Assembly (NCBI GenBank): GCA_965262255.1
Contig: OZ253505.1
Location: 2,790,001-2,854,000 of the forward strand
Source of the DNA: JANQQC01 sp965262255
Lineage (GTDB): Bacteria; Pseudomonadota; Alphaproteobacteria; Caulobacterales; Hyphomonadaceae
Length of the DNA stretch: 64,000 bases
Direction of reading: 5' to 3'
Each line of letters begins with the position of its first letter. The stretch's first letter is position 1. Under the pieces are notes generated by a model. It did not search any database and was not told where the DNA came from. It saw only the letters and a list, made by a program, of their open reading frames with translations. This document shows, one piece after another, positions 35,840 through 44,534 of this stretch. The translations under genes were made by a program, and so were the position numbers.

Positions 35840-37915
35840 CAACTACAACAAAAATTCCGTCTGTATCGGTTACCTACGCCCAAACCGGGACTGCAACGAA
35901 ATCCAATGAACTTGGCATGCGTCCAATGCAGGAACGTGCCTTCGCAAAACGTGGTGAACAATATCTTCTTATCAAATCTCTTCCTGCGTCAGGGAAGAGC
36001 CGTGCGCTTATGTTTATCGCGCTCGACAAGATTCATAACCAAGGCCTCAAAAAGGTAATAATCACTGTACCAGAAAAAGCAATCGGAGCTAGTTTCAACG
36101 ACGTGCCGCTCACGAAGTACGGTTTTGGTTACGACTGGCATATTCAACCTAAATGGAATCTCTGTAACGCACCAGGATTAGAGCGTAGCAAATTAGCAGC
36201 GATGAAGTCTTTCCTCAATAGTGATGATCAGATTCTAATCTGTCCGCACCAAACTTTCCGAAACGCTTTCGAAAATTTCGGCGTTGAAGCATTCGACGAT
36301 TGCTTGATCGCGGTAGACGAATTTCATCACGTATCAGCAAACCCCAACAACAAACTCGGAACTCAGGTTGGTCAGCTTATAAAACGTGAGAAAGCGCATA
36401 TTATTGCAATGACAGGATCATACTTCCGCGGAGATGCAGAATCTGTACTCTCGTCAGAAGACGAAGCAAAATTCCATTCGGTTACATACACTTATTACGA
36501 ACAATTGAATGGTTACTATTGGCTCAAGACTTTAGACATTGGTTACTTCTTCTATTCGGGGCCGTATACCGAAGAAATATCGAAGGTACTTGACCCAAAC
36601 GAGAAAACTATTGTTCATATCCCGAACGTCAATTCGCGAGAAAGTACGAAAGATAAAATTAGAGAGGTTGATCATATTATAGACCAACTAGGAGACTGGC
36701 AAGGTACTGATCCTAATACAGGTTTCCAAATTGTAAAAACTGCAGACGGTAAAGTATTGCGTATCGCTGATCTAGTAAACGATGAGCCTGCGAAGCGAGA
36801 TAAAGTCTCAATGGCACTAAAAGACCCAAATCAACATAACAATCGAGACCATGTCGATATTATAATCGCTTTGGGAATGGCAAAGGAGGGATTTGATTGG
36901 ATTTGGTGCGAACACGCACTGACGGTCGGGTAACGTTCAAGTTTAACCGAAATTGTCCAAATCATTGGCCGGGCAACACGAGATGCTAAGGACAAGTATA
37001 GCGCTAAGTTCACGAATCTGATTGCAGAACCAGATGCGTCAGAAGAAGTTGTAAAAGATGCCATTAATGATACGTTAAAGGCGATTGCAGCAAGTTTGCT
37101 GATGGAGCAAGTATTGGCCCCGAAGTTTAACTTTATTCCGAAGAATCCGGATAATACCGCTATCCCGGGAGTCGATTATGGAAAAGACGGTTACGATCCG
37201 AACGGAAACAATGTCGGACTAGATCCAGAGAATGGAGAAATAGTTGTTGAATTCAAAGGTATGGCAACGCCTAGATCCAAAAAAGCTAAAGATATTTGTA
37301 GAGACGGTATTAACGAAATCATTCAGAGGTTGTTGCAGGACTTCTACTCTCTAGAACAAGGATTATTTAATCTGGAAGCGGTACCACAGGAAATTACACA
37401 GTATAGACTTGGTAAGATCATTCACGAAGCACATCCAGACCTCGATCAAAACGATATTGAAGCCATTCGTCAAAGAGCAGTGGCCTCCTTTGTCGCGATC
37501 CAACAAGGAAAGGGTCAATCTAATCCGGAAGATCCTAAACCAAAATGAAAGGATAACACTTCCGTGGTTGATGGTATCCGAAAATTTTTCAAAAACGTGC
37601 GAGAACTAGATATAAACTTGATTGAAAGCATAAACCCATTTAGCGAAGCATACAAAATTCTTGCTAAGTCGATGACTGAGGAGCGTCTGAAGGAAATCGC
37701 AGCGATTATCGAGGCCAAGAAAGTGCAATTAGGACATGAGGAAGCGCGTGAGCTAGCTAAAAGAGCAATCGCGTGAGCTAGCTAAAAGAGCAATCGCATT
37801 TAAGCATGAACGTGGGCGGACACCAAGCATTCTCTCTCATGACCCATGGGAGAGGAAAATGGCAGAAGGTGTCGTGTACTTAAAAAGGCTACAGGAGAAA
37901 CAATCCAATGGCTAA
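35836..37915 (+). pseudogene. DExH superfamily 2 helicase, broken by two stops and a duplication
   Basis: It starts in an ATGA overlap with the methylase. The helicase motifs are Walker A-like SLPASGKSR (~residue 50), DEFHH motif II, AMTGS motif III and QIIGRATRD motif VI. The frame is broken by TAA at 36931-36933 (HALTVG then RSSLTEIVQIIGRATRD, where homologues would have one residue, probably Tyr). It is broken again by TGA at 37546-37548 (PKPK, then KDNTSVVDGIRKFFKNVREL). Third, a 25-bp tandem duplication at 37746-37795 shifts the frame before FKHERGRTPSILSHDPWERK. All pieces except the last are in one frame, so the original protein was ~690 residues. It is inactive as written unless the stops are errors. 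Confidence 0.82.
37746..37795 (+). repeat. Perfect 25-bp tandem duplication inside the helicase gene
   Basis: The unit GCGTGAGCTAGCTAAAAGAG plus CAATC is repeated exactly at 37746-37770 and 37771-37795. Because 25 is not a multiple of 3 it destroys the frame, and removing one copy restores a continuous C-terminus. Confidence 0.95.
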
Positions 37916-39101
37916 ACCAGAATACTCCCAAGTAGACGAAGATATCTTGAAAGAGCTCGGTGAACTTGAAGATATAAGGGAAGTTTCAAAATATACACCG
38001 CTACAAGAACGTGTGATTATAGGATTTGAAGATATTCAGCGTTTCTTCGATGAACATGGCCGCGTTCCCCTGCACGGTGAGGAACGCGATATATTTGAAC
38101 GTATTTATGCTGTTCGTCTCGACAAGCTCGCTACAAAAGAGGAATATAGAGAACTTCTCAAAGATTTTGATCACCACAATCTGCTTTCAAGACATCAAAG
38201 CAAGACTGAAAAAGTGGACGTTGGTGATATGGATGATGATGAGATTCTAAGTCATTTTGAAGAGGATTTCGAAGCATCAGATATTACCGACACTAAGCAT
38301 GTTCGACCTAATTTAAAACGACAATCTCCTGATGAAGTCGCTGTTCGCAAGCGTTGTAATGATTTTGACAAGTTCAAACATCAGTTTCATAAGGTTCAAA
38401 AGGAATTGAACGAAGGTGTTCGTACAACTCGTTTATTCAAAGGAAAAGCTGAGATTGACGAAGGAAAGTTCTTTATTGTTGGCGGTCAAATCGCTTACGT
38501 AGTTAAACGTGGGAAAGATTTTATAAACGATCACGGTGAAACCGACGCTCGGTTAAGAGTAATCTATAGTAACGGGACAGAAAGTAATCTCTTGATGAGG
38601 TCTCTCCAGCGTTCTCTACGTCAAGATGGAGCGGGCAGGAGGATAACAAACCCCAAATTTGGCCCTTTGTTTGGGCATGACGTAAATGATCAAGATGAAC
38701 TGACAGGTACAGTTTACATCTTAGAGAGTCTATCGGAAGATGAGAATGTTAGAAAGTATCCCGATCTTTGCAAAATTGGAGTGACAAAAGGGTCGGTAGA
38801 ACGCAGAATCCGGAACGCTAAATTCGAATCCACGTACTTATTCGCAGACGTTAAAGTCGTTAAAACAATAAAAATATTCAATTTTTCTCCCAATAAAGTA
38901 GAAAATTGGTTACACCAAATTTTTGAGAGAGCAAGGTGTAACTTTGTAGTCAAAGATCCATCCGGGAAGGTCGCCAATCCAAAAGAATGGTTTTTTGTTC
39001 CAATATTTCTGATAGAAGAAGCGGTAAATCGAATAATAGATGGCTCAATTGATCAATATACCTTCGATCTGGAGCAAATGAGGTTGGTTGAAAGATCTTG
39101 A
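37908..39101 (+). CDS. GIY-YIG (T5orf172/MUG113-like) nuclease-family protein
   Basis: The protein has 397 residues. The N-terminal half is acidic and helical (QERVIIGFEDIQRFFDEHGR). The C-terminal domain (~residues 265-375) shows the GIY-YIG order: GTVYILESL, a degenerate second motif DLCKIGVTKGSVERRIRNA with the catalytic-type Arg, and KVENWLHQIFERARCNF with the conserved Glu. Start ATG 37908 overlaps the end of the reconstructed helicase frame, consistent with one transcript of methylase, helicase and nuclease. It could supply the missing endonuclease of the island. Known relatives often lie next to similar helicases, but I cannot name an established defence system for this trio. Confidence 0.75.
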   Translation: MAKPEYSQVDEDILKELGELEDIREVSKYTPLQERVIIGFEDIQRFFDEHGRVPLHGEERDIFERIYAVRLDKLATKEEYRELLKDFDHHNLLSRHQSKTEKVDVGDMDDDEILSHFEEDFEASDITDTKHVRPNLKRQSPDEVAVRKRCNDFDKFKHQFHKVQKELNEGVRTTRLFKGKAEIDEGKFFIVGGQIAYVVKRGKDFINDHGETDARLRVIYSNGTESNLLMRSLQRSLRQDGAGRRITNPKFGPLFGHDVNDQDELTGTVYILESLSEDENVRKYPDLCKIGVTKGSVERRIRNAKFESTYLFADVKVVKTIKIFNFSPNKVENWLHQIFERARCNFVVKDPSGKVANPKEWFFVPIFLIEEAVNRIIDGSIDQYTFDLEQMRLVERS

Positions 39102-39380
39102 AATTTAGCCTTCGATTGGCCAGAGCCCCGTCAGCGCGCCATTGCATGAACTTCGAAATCTTACCGTAATTTGGAGAAACAGCAACAGAATTGGCTCATT
39201 CGATCTAAGCGGTGCGAGAACAAAATTGCATTGAGGAATTTCCCGATGAGTTTGGTGGTCTAGATATCGTTCGCTTCGGTGACATAAGAAGAGGCAATTT
39301 TTGGTAGGTTCGTATCCATCCGCTAACACGGAACCGTCTGAACGTTCGCATAGTTTCCTTGTTGATCTAAAGGAATGTAG
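39102..39380. other. Intergenic stretch before the second HTH paralogue
   Basis: There is no coding frame or RNA gene that I can support. The promoter of the next gene lies at its right end. Confidence 0.4.
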
Positions 39381-39386
39381 TATAAT
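39359..39386 (+). promoter_or_regulatory. Predicted sigma-70-type promoter of the second HTH gene
   Basis: The -35 is TTGTTG (39359-39364), the spacer is 16 bp and the -10 is a perfect TATAAT (39381-39386). A GAGGAG Shine-Dalgarno lies just before ATG 39410. Confidence 0.5.
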
Positions 39387-39409
39387 GATCTGCCGCAGAG
39401 GAGCATCAA

Positions 39410-40090
39410 ATGTCCGAGACAAAAAAAGCACCGTTAAGATCATTCGATTCGATGAAGACTGAAATTACGGCTAGTTCCGGTCAAAATGTGACCGTGCAGA
39501 CAAGCAAGCAGCTTCAAAACGCTGATGCTTACGCCACAAGAGAAGAATTGACATCAAAGGAAGGAACTGGGCCCGTTAAGTCTGTTTCCGCAGGTGAATC
39601 GCTAGGGCTAACTGACCATATCACTACGTCAACAGGTGTCATTGACGATGAAGTTGAAGTTATCATAGGTGATGGAGGTGATATGTTTCTGCTATCGGAA
39701 GAGGAAGCGAAAGCACCACTTGGAGTTCCTTTTGTGCGCGTTGGAGAAGATGATGAAGATTATGCAACATACTCCGTTGAAGAAGCAGCAACTCAATTAA
39801 ACATAAGCCCGGCTATAGTGTTAGGATGGATAAAACACGGCAAACTAGTTGGCCTAGAACTTGGCAAACGCGGGTGGCGAATTCCTAAAATTCAGATACG
39901 CGGAAAGCAGATTGCCCCAGGATTGGATCTTATCAAAGATTACTTCGTGGATTCAGAGGATCAGTGGCACTATCTCGTAACACCGCAACTGATTGAAGGT
40001 AAGTCAACGCGCCCAATTGATTTGCATTTTCAAAACAAACTGGATTTCGCCATCGGCCTAGCAGAGGGGATGGGAACGGATTTTATGTAG
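39410..40090 (+). CDS. HTH protein with ParS/MbcA-like C-terminal domain (paralogue 2)
   Basis: This 226-residue protein starts after GAGGAG. A longer disordered N-terminus precedes FLLSEEEAKAPLGVPFVRVG, then the HTH YATYSVEEAATQLNISPAIV and LGWIKHGKLVGLELGKRGWR. The C-terminal domain WHYLVTPQLIEGKSTRPIDL then HFQNKLDFAIGL resembles the toxin-binding tail of Xre/ParS antitoxins. The order and wording of blocks match the protein at 32023 (EEAxAPLGVP; ATYSV-E-A; GKLVG; EGK-x-RP-D-HF), so the two are paralogues. They bracket the methylase-helicase-nuclease genes on the same strand. Confidence 0.7.
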   Translation: MSETKKAPLRSFDSMKTEITASSGQNVTVQTSKQLQNADAYATREELTSKEGTGPVKSVSAGESLGLTDHITTSTGVIDDEVEVIIGDGGDMFLLSEEEAKAPLGVPFVRVGEDDEDYATYSVEEAATQLNISPAIVLGWIKHGKLVGLELGKRGWRIPKIQIRGKQIAPGLDLIKDYFVDSEDQWHYLVTPQLIEGKSTRPIDLHFQNKLDFAIGLAEGMGTDFM

Positions 40091-40357
40091 AATGGAACTG
40101 CGAACCATTCTTGCCCCTCATTTAATCATAGATTCAGGCGGTTGGCAGAATTTTCCTCTTTAGAACACTCGTCCCATTATGACATAGAATATCGAGGCAG
40201 CATATTCTTTACACGATACAAGGTATGCAAAGTTGTCGATGTTGCGTAGGATTTTGATTCATCTATCGTCCCGCATTCTGATTCAAATGCCCGAACTAAA
40301 TAACAAATGAAGACATAACTGTGGTATTGTTCTCTTTTTAGCCTATAGGAAAAAGTA

Positions 40358-40576
40358 ATGTTCGCAAAAGTCCGACTTTGGATAGCTGATGGTCTACGTT
40401 CCATCGCTGACTTCATTCACGAAGAGGAGTTTGATCCCGAGGAGTTTGAACAGGCATTGGCGCAACTCTCAGAGCTCACTGCCGCTCTAGAGGGAGAAAT
40501 GGAAGAGTCTGATACAGAAGATGAACAGTCGGAAATCGAACAGGATGAGGGACAGGACTCCAAAACATCGGCGTAA
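40358..40576 (+). CDS. Small acidic hypothetical protein
   Basis: The protein has 72 residues, with ATG after TATAGGAAAAAG. The N-terminal part is amphipathic (MFAKVRLWIADGLRSIADFI), the middle is FDPEEFEQALAQLSELTAAL, and the tail is strongly acidic (ESDTEDEQSEIEQDEG). The segment FDPEEF also occurs near the N-terminus of the methylase at 33047, possibly by chance. No family is recognised. Its clean start and composition make it more likely real than not. Confidence 0.45.
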   Translation: MFAKVRLWIADGLRSIADFIHEEEFDPEEFEQALAQLSELTAALEGEMEESDTEDEQSEIEQDEGQDSKTSA

Positions 40577-40582
40577 TTGTTG

Positions 40583-40882
40583 ATGAACCTGACACTAGAA
40601 CGTCAAAAACTTACCGAGACCAGAGCTCGTCGTGAGCCTCATAAATGTGTTCAAGAGCATAGGTCTTAGAACGCGGGGAGAGTTCAGAAGACGAAAATCC
40701 TGTCCTTTTGGTCGCAACACAGCCCGAATTTCGAATTTAGCGATTATCCGGCCTATTCTATTGCAAGAGATGATGTTACTGGCGCACTTGGTATCGTGTC
40801 TACCTTGCAAGGTTCAGGCGAATATGAAAGACTTGCTCTCGAAGGAGTAAAAGTAAGATCCGATGATTATATTGAGAGATAA
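40583..40882 (+). pseudogene. Possible broken 100-codon frame
   Basis: One frame reads MNLTLERQKLTETRARREPH, meets a TAG near 40670, then continues as FWSQHSPNFEFSDYPAYSIA and GSGEYERLALEGVKVRSDDY to TAA. The second half has plausible protein composition. Another open frame covers 40632-40850, so coding status is uncertain. No family is recognised. Confidence 0.25.
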
Positions 40883-41637
40883 ATAGGCTGAAACCGTCTC
40901 TGACTAACCTCTTCAACTGATCCAAAGTTCGATGGCATTCGAGTTTACCAAATAGGTTGTTTTTGTAACAGTTTCGATATCGTATCTCGAAATATAATAA
41001 AATTTGTTATTAAAAAAAATAGGTAATAACAGATAATAAAGATAAATATAAAAACTAAAATTTTGTTATATTTTTGAAAGCCAAAATATGTCGATTAAGC
41101 AATAGAGATAGATTCAGTTTTTCTCGTAACTACCGAAGAATTGGCTAATAAAGATGTAAAAGTAAAACTTATAAAACAAGTTAAAACAATACGATATAAA
41201 TAAATTAACATATATGTTTTTATTTTAATTGCCGTAGATGTGCAGATTCTCGTTAAATTTGCTTGGAACTAAGCAAAAAGTTGAACCTCTGACCCCTAGA
41301 CCACAAACTATAAAGGTCTCATTTCCACTGTGGTTATGCCGAAGACCGATTTGGAAGCTGATCAAACATCGAATACTGCATAGATCCTAGCAAGTCACGC
41401 AAGACTCCTTGCTTTGTTTAGGTTTACTGGGCCTTCTGCATACTTTTGAGACATTATGCAGAGAAAAAAAGCAATAGAAATCATAGCTCGTGCGAGGTCA
41501 TTTGACTAGGGTGAAAGTATAATAAACGCATGCGAAAATCTCCATAACGTCCTGTTTATAGAGGTTTCAGCGATTCAGGGGTGTCTTTGGTATAAGAATT
41601 TTTGTCGGTTAAATGTTTCGAAACGGACCGACCGTGG
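40883..41637. other. Gene-free region, strongly AT-rich at 40975-41230
   Basis: The central ~250 bp are very AT-rich with many A and T runs. I see no coding frame, RNA gene or repeat of the two short-element families. It separates the defence island from the ftsB-pdh cluster. Confidence 0.5.
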
Positions 41638-41643
41638 TATAGT
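41615..41643 (+). promoter_or_regulatory. Possible promoter of the ftsB-pdh cluster
   Basis: The extended -10 is TGGTATAGT (hexamer 41638-41643). The -35 is weak (GTTTCG/TTTCGA near 41615). It lies 57 bp before the ftsB-like start. Confidence 0.3.
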
Positions 41644-41699
41644 CCGGCCTTGTTTTGAGCTTTAAACTGCTCGTGCCTTAGTTCCTCGCCTCTAGACTT

Positions 41700-42002
41700 A
41701 TGAAAAAACCCGCGTTCCTCGCTACAGTCCTACTGCTCATTATCGTGTATTTCGCTTACCATGCGTTTACGGGTGAGAGCGGTCTGGCTAGATGGGCAGG
41801 AATGCAACAGGAACTGCATCATAAATCCCTTCAACTAGAAGAGCTTGAAGCGGAGAACGACCACCTAGAAGACATGATCGCTAGGTTGTCGCCAGAAACT
41901 TTAGACGAAGATCTTGTCGAAACTATCGCCCGAGAAAAACTGAAGTACGTCTTTCCAGACGAGCTTATGATAATGGAACCTTCATTAACGGTGGAACCGT
42001 GA
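41700..42002 (+). CDS. ftsB: FtsB/DivIC-like septum formation initiator
   Basis: This 100-residue protein has an N-terminal transmembrane helix (FLATVLLLIIVYFAYHAF) followed by a coiled coil (ELHHKSLQLEELEAENDHLE) and a conserved tail, LSPETLDEDLVETIAREKLK. This is the bitopic FtsB/DivIC layout that links FtsL and FtsQ in the divisome. Its position directly before pdhA is common in Alphaproteobacteria. It is short but within the family range. Confidence 0.85.
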   Translation: MKKPAFLATVLLLIIVYFAYHAFTGESGLARWAGMQQELHHKSLQLEELEAENDHLEDMIARLSPETLDEDLVETIAREKLKYVFPDELMIMEPSLTVEP

Positions 42003-42068
42003 AAGAGAGACTGGCACAATTAGTCAAGTTGCCAAATACAATTCGCTACCTATATTTATGGCCTTAGC

Positions 42069-43079
42069 ATGAGGCTCCCAATGGCGCGAAAAAAGCAAAC
42101 GAAAACCAAAAACAGTCTCTCAAAAGAGAAAATTCTGAACCTGTATCGCAACATGTTGCTGATCAGAAGGTTCGAAGAGAAGGCCGGACAACTATACGGT
42201 ATGGGCGAGATAGCCGGATTTTGCCACTTGTATATAGGACAAGAGGCCGTTGTTACGGGTATGCAAGCTTGCCTAAAAGAAGGCGACCAAGTTATTACTG
42301 GATATCGTGATCACGGACATATGCTCGCTTGCGGAATGGATCCAAATGGAGTTATGGCAGAACTTACAGGTCGCATCGGCGGATTTTCAGCCGGTAAAGG
42401 CGGCTCTATGCATATGTTTAGCAAGGAACAGCACTTCTACGGAGGACATGGCATTGTAGGGGCGCAAGTTCCAATTGGTACTGGACTGGGGTTTGCAAAC
42501 AAATACAAAGGCAATGATAATATCAGCCTAGTCTATTTCGGAGACGGTGCCGCCAATCAAGGACAAGTCTACGAAGCTTTCAACATGGCCTCGCTGTGGA
42601 AGTTGCCTGTGATCTACGTTATTGAAAACAATGACTATGCGATGGGGACAAGTGTTGCAAGAGCATCTGCGGAGACAGAACTCTTTAAACGAGGAATTTC
42701 TTTCGAGATTGAAGGTGAAGCTGTCGATGGTATGGACGTGCTGGCCGTTGAAAGAGCAGGCAAGAAGGCAGTCGAATTAGTACGTAAGGGAAATGGGCCG
42801 TATATTCTAGAAATGAAAACCTACAGGTATCGCGGACATTCTATGTCTGATCCTGCAAAATATAGAAAAAGAGAAGAAGTCAACGAGGTTCGCTCGCACA
42901 GAGACCCAATTGATCGAATGAAATCTTATCTTATCGATGAGAATATCACCTCGGAAGACTCACTCAGAGAACTAGATCGAGAAATACGCAAAATCGTACA
43001 AAACTCTGCTGATTTTGCGTTAGAAAGTCCACTACCGGATGAGACCTCTCTTTATACCGATGTGTTAGTAGAGGTTTAA
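42069..43079 (+). CDS. pdhA: Pyruvate dehydrogenase E1 component, alpha subunit
   Basis: This 336-residue protein is the ThDP-binding half of E1. The ThDP/Mg motif is GDGAANQGQVYEAFNMASLW to ENNDYAMGT (residues ~160-190). The phosphorylation-loop-like YRYRGHSMSDPAKYRKREEV is at ~255. A second ATG six codons in (MARKKQTK) is a possible start. It decarboxylates pyruvate with PdhB and passes the acetyl group to lipoyl domains. It is followed after 11 bp by pdhB in the usual alphaproteobacterial order. Confidence 0.95.
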   Translation: MRLPMARKKQTKTKNSLSKEKILNLYRNMLLIRRFEEKAGQLYGMGEIAGFCHLYIGQEAVVTGMQACLKEGDQVITGYRDHGHMLACGMDPNGVMAELTGRIGGFSAGKGGSMHMFSKEQHFYGGHGIVGAQVPIGTGLGFANKYKGNDNISLVYFGDGAANQGQVYEAFNMASLWKLPVIYVIENNDYAMGTSVARASAETELFKRGISFEIEGEAVDGMDVLAVERAGKKAVELVRKGNGPYILEMKTYRYRGHSMSDPAKYRKREEVNEVRSHRDPIDRMKSYLIDENITSEDSLRELDREIRKIVQNSADFALESPLPDETSLYTDVLVEV

Positions 43080-43090
43080 GGATAACAGTT

Positions 43091-44470
43091 ATGGCAATCG
43101 AAATTCTCATGCCGGCCTTGTCCCCAACTATGGAGGAAGGTACACTTTGTAAGTGGCTAAAAGCAGAAGGCGAGACTGTAGAGCCTGGAGATATAATAGC
43201 TGAGATTGAAACAGACAAAGCCACCATGGAAGTTGAAGCAATTGATGAGGGTGCGATCGCAAAAATACTAGTATCAGAAGGAACGGAAAACGTAAAAGTT
43301 AATTCTGTTATTGCCCTTCTTGCATTAGAAGGTGAAGATATTGAAACTGTAGACGTTGCAAAAAAAGAACAACCTCAGAAAAAAGTTCAGAACTCAAAAA
43401 AGCCTGCCGATTCTTCAAAGACTCTTCCGAACATCCATTCGATTCATTTAACAGATCCAGAACTTCCGAAAGATGTGACCTATACGTCAACAGCGGTTCG
43501 AGATGCTTTGCGTGACGCGATCGCAGAAGAGATGAGACGTGACGAAACTGTTTTGATACTTGGAGAGGAAGTCGCTGAATACCAGGGTGCCTATAAGGTT
43601 ACAAGAGGGTTGCTTGATGAATTTGGCGACAGACGAGTCATCGATACACCAATTACAGAACACGGGTTTGCTGGACTTGGCATTGGGGCGGCATTCGGAG
43701 GACTGAAACCGATCGTCGAGTTCATGACGTTCAATTTCGCTATGCAAGCCATTGATCAAATAATAAATTCGGCAGGAAAAACTCTCTACATGTCGGGTGG
43801 ACAAATGGGATGCCCCATCGTCTTTCGCGGCCCAAACGGAGCAGCTTCAAGAGTAGCCGCTCAACATAGTCAAGATTACTCGGCATGGTACAGCCATATT
43901 CCCGGACTGAAAGTCGTTGCTCCGTACGATTCCTTTGATGCGAAGGGGTTATTGAAAGCTGCGATCCGTGATCCTAATCCGGTAGTTTTTCTAGAACATG
44001 AATTGCTATATGGCGAAACTTTCGATGTTCCTGATCTAGACGACTTCGTGTTGCCGATTGGTAAAGCTAAAGTCAGACGTATCGGTGAGGACATCACTCT
44101 TGTTGGTCATTCCAGAATGGTTGGTTTTGCATTAGAAGCTGCACAGATGCTCGAAAGAGATAAAAACTTGAGCGTCGAGGTCATTGACTTACGAACTCTT
44201 CGTCCACTTGATACAGCGACGGTCATCGAGAGTGTTAAGAAAACAAACCGTATCGTATGTTGCGAAGAAGGCTGGGGGCAAAATGGAATAGGGGCAGAAA
44301 TTTGTGCAGCGGTAACAAAAGAGGCTTTTGATTACCTAGATGCACCGCCCGCTAGAGTCCATCAGAAGGACGTTCCATTACCTTATGCGGCTAATCTTGA
44401 GTCTTTGAGTCTTCCTAATGTTGATGATATAGTAGCAGAAGCTATCGCGACCTGTGAAGGAATTATCTAA
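43091..44470 (+). CDS. pdhB: Pyruvate dehydrogenase E1 component, beta subunit with N-terminal lipoyl domain
   Basis: The protein has 459 residues. Residues 1-80 are a lipoyl domain with the lipoyl-Lys in ETDKATMEVEAIDEG, nearly the same as in PdhC. A linker rich in Lys, Gln and Ser follows. The transketolase-like E1-beta part starts at ~135 (TYTSTAVRDALRDAIAEEM, GEEVAEYQGAYKVTRGL) and carries PIVFRGPNGAASRVAAQHSQ. The lipoyl-E1-beta fusion is characteristic of Alphaproteobacteria and increases the number of lipoyl arms in the complex. Confidence 0.95.
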   Translation: MAIEILMPALSPTMEEGTLCKWLKAEGETVEPGDIIAEIETDKATMEVEAIDEGAIAKILVSEGTENVKVNSVIALLALEGEDIETVDVAKKEQPQKKVQNSKKPADSSKTLPNIHSIHLTDPELPKDVTYTSTAVRDALRDAIAEEMRRDETVLILGEEVAEYQGAYKVTRGLLDEFGDRRVIDTPITEHGFAGLGIGAAFGGLKPIVEFMTFNFAMQAIDQIINSAGKTLYMSGGQMGCPIVFRGPNGAASRVAAQHSQDYSAWYSHIPGLKVVAPYDSFDAKGLLKAAIRDPNPVVFLEHELLYGETFDVPDLDDFVLPIGKAKVRRIGEDITLVGHSRMVGFALEAAQMLERDKNLSVEVIDLRTLRPLDTATVIESVKKTNRIVCCEEGWGQNGIGAEICAAVTKEAFDYLDAPPARVHQKDVPLPYAANLESLSLPNVDDIVAEAIATCEGII

Positions 44471-44534
44471 TGAACTATCACATCCGTAGAGATAAATTTT
44501 AACTCATAGGAACTTTACCAACAATCGGAATCCT

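Noticed and set aside
13200..37548. In-frame TAA/TGA/TAG in several genes as a sign of stop-codon reassignment
   Set aside because: Intact genes in the window end properly with all three stops (TAA for pdhA, pdhB and pdhC; TGA for the acyl-CoA synthetase; TAG for dgt), and the interrupted genes also carry frameshifts or duplications.
40632..40850. 72-residue plus-strand frame after the small acidic protein
   Set aside because: Another frame of the same DNA has more protein-like composition but contains a stop; neither can be assigned.
41270..41345. tRNA-like stretch TTGAACCTCTGACCCCT on the minus strand
   Set aside because: It resembles a T-loop and variable region, but the T-stem does not pair and no acceptor or anticodon stem can be built.
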